A DNA stretch of 64,000 nucleotides from assembly GCF_051962475.1 (NCBI RefSeq), contig NZ_JBQCCF010000016.1, forward strand, positions 62,001 to 126,000. The letters run 5' to 3'. Source of the stretch: Dyella_A sp051962475 (GTDB lineage: Bacteria; Pseudomonadota; Gammaproteobacteria; Xanthomonadales; Rhodanobacteraceae). Of the stretch, positions 45,250 through 53,070 are shown in pieces; position 1 is the stretch's first letter; each line of letters begins with the position of its first letter. The notes under the pieces were generated by a model that did not search any database, had not been told where the DNA came from, and worked only from the letters and a program-made list of their open reading frames with translations. A program made the position numbers and the translations under genes.

Positions 45250-45356
45250 CATGCCGGCGAACGCCGGAAGTGATCTTCAATGGCCGATGCCGGTCATCCC
45301 GCGACTCGTGCTTCGCGCTTGAAGACAGGGGATGCCCGCTTTTGCTGGGATGGCGA
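45250..45356. repeat. 'PAKAGI'-type interspersed repeat, copy A (diverged)
   Basis: The left hairpin is CCGGCG-AA-CGCCGG (45254-45267), the middle has GATGCCGGTCATCC, and the right part has GATGCCCGCTTTTGC near 45331. It aligns with copy B at 57571-57674, for example 21 of 24 bases over TTCAATGGC..GTCATCC. On the minus strand it translates as IPAKAGI, the mark of this Xanthomonadales repeat. It lies between the M49-like gene and the hydrolase gene that converges on it. Confidence 0.75.
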
Positions 45357-45436
45357 CGTGGGGCTCGGACGGGATGCCGGCGACGTTTCCGACGTAGGCA
45401 GCTATTGCCACTTGCGGTGGTTGCCCGTCGGTCGGA

Positions 45437-46279
45437 TCAATCCGCCCGCAACGCCCACTCCGCCACCGCCTGCGCATGCTCCAGATGCAGATGATGCCCG
45501 CCGGCCATGTGCGTGACGCGGATATCTCGCACGCATTCGGCGCGGCGCTGCATCGGCTCGCTGGGCAGGTATGAGGTGGCTGGCTCGGCCAGCAACAGGC
45601 GGGTGGGTGCGTTGATGCCGGCGAGCAGGGCATGGATCTGGCTTTCGGCCAGACGCAGCGGGGTGGGGCGGTTGATGCGCGGATCGCTGCGCCACTGCCA
45701 GCCGCCGTCGGCTTCGCGCAGCGCGCGTCCGATGATCGGCCGCGCCTGCGCGGCTGGCAGGCCGCTGGCCAGGGTGCGCGCGCTGGTCGCCTGCTCGATG
45801 CTGGCGAAGGTGCGCAGGCGCTTGCCGGCCGGTTCGGCGGCGAGTGCGTCGCGAAAGCGCTGCAGTGTCTGCGTGCCGTCGTCGCCGAGCAGGCCCAGGC
45901 CTTCGATCAGCAGCAGGCGTTCGATGCGTTCGGGTCGGGCGGCGGCCACCATCGAGGCGATGCCGGCGCCCAGCGAGTGGCCGAGCAGCACGTAGCGCGC
46001 TAGGCCCAGCGCGTCGGCTGCGCCCAGCACGGCGCGCACGTAGTCCGGCCAGTGGTAGCTGGCGCCCTCGCCCAGATGATCGGAGTGGCCGTGACCGGGC
46101 AGGTCCAGCGCGATCACTCGATACTGCGCAGCCAGCCGCGGGGCGAGCCGCGCGAAGCTGGCAGCGTTGTCCAGCCAGCCGTGCAGGGCGAGCAGCGACG
46201 GCGCGTCGTCCTCACCCCAGGTGAGTGCGGCCAGCCGCAGGGTGGGCAGATCGATGTGAAGTTCGCGCGGCTCGCCCAT
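45437..46279 (-). CDS. Alpha/beta hydrolase
   Basis: Cytoplasmic alpha/beta-fold hydrolase or esterase, 280 residues. Landmarks are LLALHGWLDNAASF (oxyanion HGW), ALDLPGHGHSD, the nucleophile elbow LLGHSLGAGIASM (Ser near 104), and a C-terminal catalytic His in AGGHHLHLEHAQ. The start at 46279 lies five bases after the hemH stop; the long upstream open frame is the shadow of hemH. Substrate unknown; it is probably co-transcribed with hemH. Confidence 0.88.
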   Translation of the reverse strand: MGEPRELHIDLPTLRLAALTWGEDDAPSLLALHGWLDNAASFARLAPRLAAQYRVIALDLPGHGHSDHLGEGASYHWPDYVRAVLGAADALGLARYVLLGHSLGAGIASMVAAARPERIERLLLIEGLGLLGDDGTQTLQRFRDALAAEPAGKRLRTFASIEQATSARTLASGLPAAQARPIIGRALREADGGWQWRSDPRINRPTPLRLAESQIHALLAGINAPTRLLLAEPATSYLPSEPMQRRAECVRDIRVTHMAGGHHLHLEHAQAVAEWALRAD

Positions 46280-46284
46280 CCGCT

Positions 46285-47403
46285 TCAACCGGTTCGTCCG
46301 TGCATGGCATCGGCCCGGGCCTTGGCGGCGAGCTGGCGGGCGCGCGCCGCCTCCGCATCGTAGTCGGGCGCGAATTCCGGCCAGCCCTGCGCGTGGCGCA
46401 GCACCAGGTCGGCCAGCGCTCGCACCTGGTCTGGCGAGTCGTTGAGCGCGGGGATGTAGCGCAGGTCGCTGCCGCCCGCTTCGAGAAAGAATTCGCGGTT
46501 CTGCATCGCGATCTCTTCCAGCGTTTCCAGGCAATCCACAGCGAACCCGGGGGAAATCACGTCGAGCTTCCCGATGCCGTCTTTCGCCAGCTGCTTCACC
46601 GTCTCGTCGGTGTACGGATGCAGCCAGCGCTCGCGGCCCACGCGCGACTGGAAACTGGTCATTACCTGGTCCGCCTCCAGCCCCAGTCGCTCGCGCAGGA
46701 GGCGCGCGGTGGCGTGGCACTGGCAGAAGTACGGATCGCCTGCGCGCAGGTAGCGCTCGGGAATGCCGTGGAAGGACAGCAGCAGCTTGTCGCCGCGGCC
46801 GCGCTCGGCCCAGAACGCCTCCACGCTCCTAGCCAGTGCCTCGATGTGCGCGGGATCGTCGTGATAGTCGTTGATCAGGCGCAGCTCTGGCGGCCAGCGC
46901 AGCACTTTCAACGTGTCGGCCACCGCATCGATCACCGAGCCGGTGGAGGTCGCGGAATATTGCGGGTACAGAGGCAGCACCAGCAGCCGGCGCACGCCCG
47001 CGCGCTGCAGCTTTTCGATCTGCCGACGCACCGACGGTTCGCCGTAGCGCATCGCCAGCTCGACTTTGATCGGGCCGGGCCGGCGCCCGGAAAGCTCCCC
47101 CTGCAGCGCCCGCATCAGTGCCTCGCTACCGGTTCGAAGCGGTGAGCCCTGCTCGGTCCAGATACGCGCATAGGCATGCGCTGAACGCTTGGGCCGAATG
47201 CGCAGGATCACCCCGTGCAGGATCAGCTTCCACAGCCAGCGCGGCAGCTCGATGATCCGCGGGTCGCTGAGGAACTGGGCCAGGTAGGGGCGCAGTTTCG
47301 CCGCGGTCGGCGCTTCCGGTGTGCCGAGGTTCACCAGCAGTACGCCAGCCTTGGCCGGCTGGTCGTGGGCATACCCGGCCAGGCCGGTATAGTTGCTGCT
47401 CAT
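46285..47403 (-). CDS. hemH: Ferrochelatase HemH
   Basis: Ferrochelatase, the last enzyme of heme synthesis, inserting Fe(II) into protoporphyrin IX, 372 residues. Characteristic segments are GVLLVNLGTPEAP, MRYGEPSVRRQI, LPLYPQYSATSTGSV, LLLSFHGIPERY (metal-binding His near 212), FQSRVGRERWLHPYTDETV and SPGFAVDCLETLEEI with the second conserved Glu. The start at 47403 gives the normal N-terminus; the earlier in-frame ATGs have no support. Followed after five bases by the hydrolase gene and divergent from the SYLF gene. Confidence 0.97.
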   Translation of the reverse strand: MSSNYTGLAGYAHDQPAKAGVLLVNLGTPEAPTAAKLRPYLAQFLSDPRIIELPRWLWKLILHGVILRIRPKRSAHAYARIWTEQGSPLRTGSEALMRALQGELSGRRPGPIKVELAMRYGEPSVRRQIEKLQRAGVRRLLVLPLYPQYSATSTGSVIDAVADTLKVLRWPPELRLINDYHDDPAHIEALARSVEAFWAERGRGDKLLLSFHGIPERYLRAGDPYFCQCHATARLLRERLGLEADQVMTSFQSRVGRERWLHPYTDETVKQLAKDGIGKLDVISPGFAVDCLETLEEIAMQNREFFLEAGGSDLRYIPALNDSPDQVRALADLVLRHAQGWPEFAPDYDAEAARARQLAAKARADAMHGRTG

Positions 47404-47515
47404 GGGCGTCGACGGCGGTCGGAAAATGGCCGCCCAGTCTGCCACAGGCCGCACCCCCGGCCTGGTCGCGCGAAATGCCGCACGATCCCGTTTTTTCCTG
47501 ACCCCGGAGCCTTCC

Positions 47516-48205
47516 ATGTTCAAAGCATCCCTGCGTCGTTGGTCGCTGCTCGCGTTGACCCTCCTGCTGCCGGCCATGGCCGCTCATGCCGAGGACCCGC
47601 CGCTGGTGCGCGCGCAGAACGCCGTGCGTGTGCTCAACGAGGTCATGCAGGCGCCGGACAAGGCGATTCCGCAGGATCTGCTGCGCGATGCCAAGGCGAT
47701 CGCGGTGATCCCCGACATGGTCAAGGCCGGTTTCATCTTCGGCGGCCGTCGCGGCGAAGGGTTGATTTCGGTGAAGGGTCCAGACGGCACCTGGTCCAAC
47801 CCCAGCTTCATCACCATGACCGGCGGCAGCGTAGGCTTCCAGATCGGCGTGTCCTCCACCGACGTAGTGCTGGTGTTCCGCACCCAGCGCGGGGTGGACT
47901 CGATCGTCAACGGCAAGTTCACCCTGGGCGCGGATGCGTCAGCCGCGGCCGGTCCGGTGGGCCGCACCGCCAGCGCCGCCACCGACAGCCAGATGAAAGC
48001 GGAGATCTATTCCTATTCCCGCGCCCGCGGCCTGTTCGCTGGCGTGGCGCTGGACGGCTCCGCGTTGCGCATCGACTACGACGCCAATGCTTCGATCTAT
48101 GGTGCCGGCGTCACGCCGCGGCGCATTTTCGAGGGCGGCGTAAGCAACGTGCCGAGCCAAGTAGTCGATTTCCGCGACCGGCTGGAGGAGTACACTTCGC
48201 GTTGA
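47516..48205 (+). CDS. Exported SYLF-domain (Ysc84-like) lipid-binding protein
   Basis: Exported protein with a SYLF domain, 229 residues. Signal peptide MFKASLRRWSLLALTLLLPAMAAHA. The SYLF body covers about 60-220: AIAVIPDMVKAGFIFGGRRGEGLI, FITMTGGSVGFQIGVSSTDVVLVFRT and SYSRARGLFAGVALDGSALRID are textbook segments. SYLF domains bind phosphoinositides in eukaryotes; the bacterial function is unclear, probably envelope lipid binding. GGAG lies 9 bases before the ATG. It precedes tatABC on the same strand with a 64-base gap. Confidence 0.9.
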   Translation: MFKASLRRWSLLALTLLLPAMAAHAEDPPLVRAQNAVRVLNEVMQAPDKAIPQDLLRDAKAIAVIPDMVKAGFIFGGRRGEGLISVKGPDGTWSNPSFITMTGGSVGFQIGVSSTDVVLVFRTQRGVDSIVNGKFTLGADASAAAGPVGRTASAATDSQMKAEIYSYSRARGLFAGVALDGSALRIDYDANASIYGAGVTPRRIFEGGVSNVPSQVVDFRDRLEEYTSR

Positions 48206-48269
48206 TCAGGACCGCGCGCCGCGGCAGGTGTGGCGCGCCGTCCCAACCGGTTTGGCATTCGAGGACATC

Positions 48270-48509
48270 ATGAGCATCTGGCATCTCATCATCCTGCTTA
48301 TCGTGGTCGTGGTGATTTTCGGCACTGGCAAGCTGCGTAACATCGGCGCCGACCTCGGCGGGGCGATGCGCGACTTCAAGAAGGGCCTCAACGGCGACGA
48401 AGAGGATGCGGCCAAACGCAAGCAGGCCGAGGAGCGGCTGCAGGCCGATCCGCCCAAGGCGCCCGATGCCGCCACGCAGAGTCAGCGCGACTCCAGCGAC
48501 GCCAAGTAA
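48270..48509 (+). CDS. tatA: Sec-independent translocase subunit TatA
   Basis: Pore-forming subunit of the twin-arginine translocon, 79 residues. One N-terminal membrane helix (WHLIILLIVVVVIFGTGKL) with the FGTGKL hinge, then the amphipathic helix NIGADLGGAMRDFKKGL and an acidic/polar tail. The ATG at 48270 has GAGGA upstream. First of the tatABC operon. Confidence 0.96.
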   Translation: MSIWHLIILLIVVVVIFGTGKLRNIGADLGGAMRDFKKGLNGDEEDAAKRKQAEERLQADPPKAPDAATQSQRDSSDAK

Positions 48510-48530
48510 GCACGTCGACGGCGTGCGGCC

Positions 48531-48971
48531 ATGATCGAGATCAGCTTCGGCAAGCTGCTGTTGCTTGCCGTCATCGCGTTGATCGTGCTGGGGCCGGAGA
48601 AGCTGCCCGTGGCGGCGCGTACTGCCGGCACGTTGCTGCGGCGTCTACGGTCTGGCTGGGACAGCGTGCGCGCTGAGGTGGAGCGTGAGTTGCAGGTGGA
48701 GGAGATCCGCAAGGCTGCCCGCGAGGCCGCGGCGCAGGCGGAGGCCGCCCAGGTGCGACTCAACGCCGCACAGGCCGAGCTCAACGAGGCGACGCGCAAG
48801 GCCGAGTCCGCCGTCCGCGCCGATGTGTCGACCCTGGCCGGTGCGGACGCCAATGCGCCGAGTCCGCCGTCCGCGCCGATCGATGCGGCGTCCCCCGATG
48901 AACTGATGAAGGCCAAGCCCGCGACGCCCGCGCCGGGTTCTTCGGACGAGGTGTCACATGGCCAGCCCTGA
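48531..48971 (+). CDS. tatB: Sec-independent translocase subunit TatB
   Basis: TatB, which recognises twin-arginine signal peptides with TatC, 146 residues. The helix ISFGKLLLLAVIALIVLGPEKLP carries the diagnostic LGPEKLP hinge. A long charged amphipathic/coiled region follows (RAEVERELQVEEIRKAAREAAAQAE), then an Ala/Pro-rich tail. It lies 21 bases after tatA and overlaps tatC by 14 bases. Confidence 0.96.
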   Translation: MIEISFGKLLLLAVIALIVLGPEKLPVAARTAGTLLRRLRSGWDSVRAEVERELQVEEIRKAAREAAAQAEAAQVRLNAAQAELNEATRKAESAVRADVSTLAGADANAPSPPSAPIDAASPDELMKAKPATPAPGSSDEVSHGQP

Positions 48972-49716
48972 GCCGTCGATCGACCTGCAGCAGGGCCTGT
49001 TCTCGCACCTGCTGGAGCTGCGCAGCCGCATCGTGCGCGCCAGCGTCACGGTGCTGCTGGTGCTGCTGGCCCTGGTGCCGATGGCCAACCGCCTCTATAC
49101 CGAGCTGGCCGCGCCGCTGGTGGCGCGCCTGCCGCAGGGCGCGCACCTGATTGCCACCGAGGTGGCCAGCCCGTTCGTGACGCCGCTGAAGCTGGCGTTC
49201 TACGTGGCGCTGTTCATCTCGATGCCGATGATCCTCTATCAGTTGTGGGCCTTCGTCAGCCCTGGCCTGTACAAGCACGAGAAGCGCCTGGCGCGGCCGC
49301 TGCTGGTCGCGGCGCTGGTGCTGTTCTACATGGGCTGCGCGTTCGCCTATTTCCTGGTGCTGCCGGCGGCGTTTCGCTTCCTCGCCGCGGTGACGCCGCA
49401 GGGCGTGGAGATGATGACCGACATCACCCACTACCTCGATTTCGTGTTGCTGATGTTCTTCGCCTTCGGCCTGTGCTTCGAGGTGCCGGTGGCGGTGGTG
49501 ATCCTCGCCGCGATCGGCGTGGTGAACCTGCAGAAGCTGCGCAGCGGCCGCCGCTACGCCATCGTCGGCGCCTTCACCATTGCTGCCTTCATCACGCCGC
49601 CTGACATCACCTCGATGATCATGCTGGCAGTGCCGATGTGCCTGCTCTACGAGCTGGGCGTGCTGGCGGTGGCGTGGCTGCTCAAGCCCGCCGCGGACGG
49701 CGCCGGGCGCGCCTGA
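48958..49716 (+). CDS. tatC: Sec-independent translocase subunit TatC
   Basis: Six-helix receptor of the Tat translocon, 252 residues. The family start HLLELRSRIVRAS, the segment AFYVALFISMPMILYQLWAFVSPGLYKHEKR and the SHY-type final helices (RRYAIVGAFTIAAFITPPDITSMIMLAVPM) are intact. The start overlaps tatB, so the subunits are coupled. Confidence 0.97.
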   Translation: MASPEPSIDLQQGLFSHLLELRSRIVRASVTVLLVLLALVPMANRLYTELAAPLVARLPQGAHLIATEVASPFVTPLKLAFYVALFISMPMILYQLWAFVSPGLYKHEKRLARPLLVAALVLFYMGCAFAYFLVLPAAFRFLAAVTPQGVEMMTDITHYLDFVLLMFFAFGLCFEVPVAVVILAAIGVVNLQKLRSGRRYAIVGAFTIAAFITPPDITSMIMLAVPMCLLYELGVLAVAWLLKPAADGAGRA

Positions 49717-49722
49717 TCGGCC

Positions 49723-49731
49723 ATGCCCTAG
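49723..49731 (+). other. Interrupted start of the DUF985 gene (ATG CCC TAG)
   Basis: An ATG seven bases after the tatC stop is in frame with the DUF985 gene, but its third codon is TAG (49729-49731). Reading on past it gives RAAVLIDRLALVPHVEGGHF, the normal DUF985 N-terminus. It looks like a recent nonsense change at codon 3 or a sequence error. Confidence 0.65.
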
Positions 49732-49764
49732 CGCGCCGCCGTCCTGATCGACCGGCTCGCCCTG

Positions 49765-50190
49765 GTGCCGCACGTGGAGGGCGGCCACTTCCGCCGCATC
49801 CACACCGCCAAGACGGCACCGGGCCAGCGCCCGGCGCTGAGCGCGATCCACTTTCTACTGGACGCCGGCGAGCGCAGCCACTGGCACCGCGTGGATGCCG
49901 AGGAGGCCTGGCATTTCGTGGAGGGCGATCCGCTGGAGCTGCTGGTCTACCATCCCGGCAGCGACCGGCTGGAACGTTTCCGGCTGGGGCCGCTAGGCGA
50001 TCCCGACAGCGATGTGCAGCCGATCCGCGTGGTGCCCGCCGGAGCGTGGCAGACGTCGCGCCCGCTGGGCGCCTATGCCCTGTGTACCTGCCTGGTCGCG
50101 CCCGCGTTCGAGTTCGCGGGCTTCACCCTGCTGGACGATGACGCGCTTGCCGCGCGCCTGCGTGAGCTGGCGCCCGGCATGGGCGCTTGA
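49765..50190 (+). CDS. DUF985 cupin-like protein, N-terminus possibly shortened
   Basis: Cupin-fold protein of the DUF985 family, 141 residues from a GTG at 49765. Motifs VEGGHFRRIHTAK, SAIHFLLDAGERSHWHRVDAEEAWHF (cupin 1 with metal-type His/Glu) and GAYALCTCLVAPAFEFAGF fit the family. Homologues begin about 10-14 residues earlier, and that segment (LIDRLAL) is encoded in frame from 49732 on. The only ATG for it, at 49723, is followed by an in-frame TAG at codon 3. Translation may restart at the GTG, or the protein may be lost. Function of the family is not established. Confidence 0.75.
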   Translation: MPHVEGGHFRRIHTAKTAPGQRPALSAIHFLLDAGERSHWHRVDAEEAWHFVEGDPLELLVYHPGSDRLERFRLGPLGDPDSDVQPIRVVPAGAWQTSRPLGAYALCTCLVAPAFEFAGFTLLDDDALAARLRELAPGMGA

Positions 50191-50200
50191 GCCGGTCGGT

Positions 50201-51550
50201 TCAGCGCTTGGCCGGCACCGCCGCCGGTCGGTTCAGCGCCAGCCCCTTGAGCACGTTGAGCGCCTGCGACAGAGCATAGTCCTGGGTGGCCAGCTTGGCG
50301 TTCTCGGCGCTGCCGTCGTTGTTGATGTCCTTCGGCGCGTTGCCGTCCTCGTTGGCGAGGTGATGGCTGAGGTCCGCCTCGGAGGTGATCAGCTGCGGGC
50401 CGCTGTCGGCCTTGTTCACGGTGAGGTCGGCCAGCGCGATGTCCGGCTTGATGCCTTCGGCCTGGATCGAGGTGCCGCTGGGCGTGTAGTAGCGCGCGGT
50501 GGTGATCTTCACCGCGTGCTCGGCGTCCAGCGGCAGCACGGTCTGCACCACGCCCTTGCCGAACGTGCGCTTGCCGATGATCAGCGCGCGGTGGTTGTCC
50601 TTCAGCGCGCCGGAAACGATCTCCGCCGCCGACGCGGTGCCGTTGTCGACCAGCACCACCAGCGGCGCCCCGTTGAGCAGGTCGCCCGGGTGGGCGGTGA
50701 AGCTGAGGTTGGCGTCGGCCAGGCGGCCGCGGGTGGTGACGATGGTGCCGGCATCGAGCAGGTCATCGCTCACTGCCACCGCAGCGGTCAGTAGGCCCCC
50801 GGGATTGGAGCGCAGGTCGAGCACCGCGCCCTTCTGCGCACCGTGCTTGGCGATCAGCTCGCCGACCTTCTTCTCTAGGTCCGGCGCGGTGTCCTCCTGG
50901 AACTGGCTGATGCGGATGTACGCGTAGCCGGGCTCGATCTCGCGGGTGCGCACGCTGGTGACCGAGATCTTCTCGCGCACCAGCGGCAGGTCGATCAGCT
51001 TGTCGCTCTTGTCGTGCACGATGGTGAGGGTGATCTTGCTGCCCGGCTCGCCGCGCAGGTCCTTGAACATCGCGTCGATGTTTTCCTCGGTGATCGGCTT
51101 GCCGTCGATCTTGACGATGGTGTCGCCGGGCTTGATGCCCGCGCGCGCAGCCGGCGTGTCGTCGATCGGCGAGACGATGCGCAGCTGGCCGTCCTGCTCG
51201 ATCACCTCGATGCCCAGGCCGCTGTAGGCGCCGGTGGTGTCCTCGGTGAGCTCGGCCAGGCCGTCCTTGTCCAGGTATTCGCTGTGCGGATCCAGCCCGG
51301 ACAGCATGCCGCTGATCGCGGCCTTCATCAGGGTCTTGTTGTCGACCTTCTCCACGTACGCCTGGCGCACCACCTCGAACACCCGGCTGAAATTGCGGAT
51401 GTCCTCCAGGTCCACCGCATCGGGCGCACCGGCCGTCGAGCCGGCGGCGGCCGGCGCCGCTGCGCTCGCCGATGACTCGGGGAGGTCCTGGCCGTGGGCC
51501 AGCGGCGCGGCGAGCAGGAGGGCGATCAGGCCGCAGGTGGAAAGACGCAT
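50201..51550 (-). CDS. S41 family C-terminal processing peptidase (CtpA-like)
   Basis: Periplasmic serine protease with a PDZ domain, 449 residues. Signal peptide MRLSTCGLIALLLAAPLAHG. PDZ domain about 105-190 (GLGIEVIEQDGQLRIVSPIDDTPA). The S41 catalytic pair is visible: Ser307 in NGTASAAEIVSGAL and Lys332 in KRTFGKGVVQTVLPL. Start at 51550 follows the signal peptide; the open frame reaches into envC but is unsupported. Such proteases trim envelope proteins, including cell-wall hydrolases, which suits the EnvC gene directly upstream on the same strand (111 bases away). Confidence 0.93.
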   Translation of the reverse strand: MRLSTCGLIALLLAAPLAHGQDLPESSASAAAPAAAGSTAGAPDAVDLEDIRNFSRVFEVVRQAYVEKVDNKTLMKAAISGMLSGLDPHSEYLDKDGLAELTEDTTGAYSGLGIEVIEQDGQLRIVSPIDDTPAARAGIKPGDTIVKIDGKPITEENIDAMFKDLRGEPGSKITLTIVHDKSDKLIDLPLVREKISVTSVRTREIEPGYAYIRISQFQEDTAPDLEKKVGELIAKHGAQKGAVLDLRSNPGGLLTAAVAVSDDLLDAGTIVTTRGRLADANLSFTAHPGDLLNGAPLVVLVDNGTASAAEIVSGALKDNHRALIIGKRTFGKGVVQTVLPLDAEHAVKITTARYYTPSGTSIQAEGIKPDIALADLTVNKADSGPQLITSEADLSHHLANEDGNAPKDINNDGSAENAKLATQDYALSQALNVLKGLALNRPAAVPAKR

Positions 51551-51660
51551 GGGAAAACTCCGGACAACTCGAGGTAAGCGCAGGATGCGCGGCGGCTTGG
51601 ACCGCTGGCGGCAACGGTAATTCCCGCGTTCGCTAGCCTGCGTCGCGGCACGGGGTGGCG

Positions 51661-52866
51661 TCAACGATGGCTGGCCAGCCAGCTGCGCGGGTCCACCGGC
51701 TTGTTGCCGTGGCGCAGCTCGAAATAGGCGCCGGTGTTGACCCCGGTCGGCGCCATCGCGGTGCCCACCGCTTCGCCGGCTTCCAGGGTGTCGCCCACGC
51801 GGTGCAGCAGCGCTTCGTTGTTGCCGTACATGCTCATCCAGCCGCCGCCGTGGTCGAGGATCACCAGCATGCCGTAGCCGCGCAGGAAGTTGGCGAACAC
51901 CACCCGGCCCTTGGCCACGGCGTGCACTTCGCTGCCACCGGGCGCCTTGATCAGCACGCCGTTGCCGTAGCTGTGCACCGCCCCGGCTGCCGGCCACGGC
52001 AGGCTGCCGCGGATGTTGGCCAGCACCGGCGTCTTGCCGCCGCCTGCCGGCGCGTGGCCGCCGTGCTCGCGCGCCGCCTCGCGCGCCGCAACGCGGGCGG
52101 CCTCGTCGATGGCTGCCTGCAGCTTGCTCACCAGCGAGGTGAGCGCGGCCTCGTCGCGCTTGAGCGCGGCCAGCCGGGCGGCCTCGTCCTGGTAGGTGGC
52201 GTCGATCTGGTCGGCCAGTTTCTTCTGCTCGGCCCGGCGCGCGGCCAGCGCCTTGGCCTGTTCGGCCTGCTGTGCGCGGGTGGCTTCCAGCGCCTGTTGC
52301 TCGGCGGTGATGGCGGTTTCCACGTCCTGCAGCTTGGTGAGGTCGCCCATCAGTTGCTGCACGCGCTGCAGGCGGTCCTGCTGGAAGTACTTGGAGTAGG
52401 CCAGCGCGCGCGCGATGCGCGCCACGTCCTCGTCGCCGAGCAGCAGGCGCAGGTCCGAGCCCTGGCCGAGCGCATAGGTGGCACGCAGCAGGTCGGCGAT
52501 GGCGGCTTTCTGGTGATCCAGTTTCGACTGCAGTGCCGACCGTTGCTGTTGCAACTGTTCCAGGTCGTGCTGCTTGGCGGCGATCTGCGCCTCGGTGGCA
52601 CGCACCGCCCCTGCTGCGCTGGCCAGGGCGCGCGCGCGTTTGGCCAGTTCGGCGTTGACGCGATCGCGCTGGCTGGCGGTCTCCTCCTGCGCCTTGGCCA
52701 GCGCCTCCATGCGGCTGCGCACGCTGTCCAGCTTGTGTTCGGCGCGGGCCTTCTCAGCGGCACTCTGACCGGTGCGACGGGCCAGCACCGGCGGTGCGGC
52801 AAGCAGTATGAAGGCGCTGGCGAGGCAGATCGGCAGGAGCAGGCGGAAAGCGGGAGGCGTGGGCAT
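51661..52866 (-). CDS. envC: EnvC-like murein hydrolase activator
   Basis: Periplasmic cell-division protein that activates amidases, 401 residues. Signal peptide about 1-30. A long coiled coil (about 40-250, with repeated Q/A/E/R heptads such as RATEAQIAAKQHDLEQLQQQR) leads to a C-terminal LytM (M23) domain: VLIKAPGGSEVHAVAKGRVVFANFLRGYGMLVILDHGGGWMSMYGNNEALL. The LytM domain lacks the usual HxxxD zinc pair, as in EnvC, so it should activate rather than cut. No Shine-Dalgarno is seen at 52866; a GTG at 52881 is an alternative. Confidence 0.9.
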   Translation of the reverse strand: MPTPPAFRLLLPICLASAFILLAAPPVLARRTGQSAAEKARAEHKLDSVRSRMEALAKAQEETASQRDRVNAELAKRARALASAAGAVRATEAQIAAKQHDLEQLQQQRSALQSKLDHQKAAIADLLRATYALGQGSDLRLLLGDEDVARIARALAYSKYFQQDRLQRVQQLMGDLTKLQDVETAITAEQQALEATRAQQAEQAKALAARRAEQKKLADQIDATYQDEAARLAALKRDEAALTSLVSKLQAAIDEAARVAAREAAREHGGHAPAGGGKTPVLANIRGSLPWPAAGAVHSYGNGVLIKAPGGSEVHAVAKGRVVFANFLRGYGMLVILDHGGGWMSMYGNNEALLHRVGDTLEAGEAVGTAMAPTGVNTGAYFELRHGNKPVDPRSWLASHR

Positions 52867-52965
52867 GGGGAGGATTATCACTGACCATCGCGGCGGCGGC
52901 GAGGCGGCGCCGGCAGTCTCTTCCGCAACCACTTTGCGTTTTTCCGTTTAGACGCCCAAATGTCT

Positions 52966-52995
52966 TTGACGCGGCGCATCAAATGTGCGTACAGT
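52966..52995 (+). promoter_or_regulatory. Sigma-70-like promoter of gltB
   Basis: TTGACG (52966-52971), an 18-base spacer and TACAGT (52990-52995). It would give a leader of about 70 bases before the gltB ATG, with a perfect hairpin at 53019-53040 in it. Confidence 0.6.
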
Positions 52996-53018
52996 CGGAG
53001 CGCACGTCTTGTCAATTG

Positions 53019-53040
53019 CCTGCAGCGCGTGCGCTGCAGG
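53019..53040 (+). promoter_or_regulatory. Perfect hairpin in the gltB leader
   Basis: Arms CCTGCAGCG (53019-53027) and CGCTGCAGG (53032-53040) pair over 9 bp with loop CGTG. No T-run follows, so it is not an ordinary terminator. It may be an operator or an RNA control element. Confidence 0.55.
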
Positions 53041-53070
53041 CGTTGGTGTCCCCAACCGTTTCATCCAGCG

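Noticed and set aside
45280..45516. Small plus-strand frame between the M49-like gene and the hydrolase
   Set aside because: Its codons come from the interspersed repeat and hydrolase antisense; no start signal.
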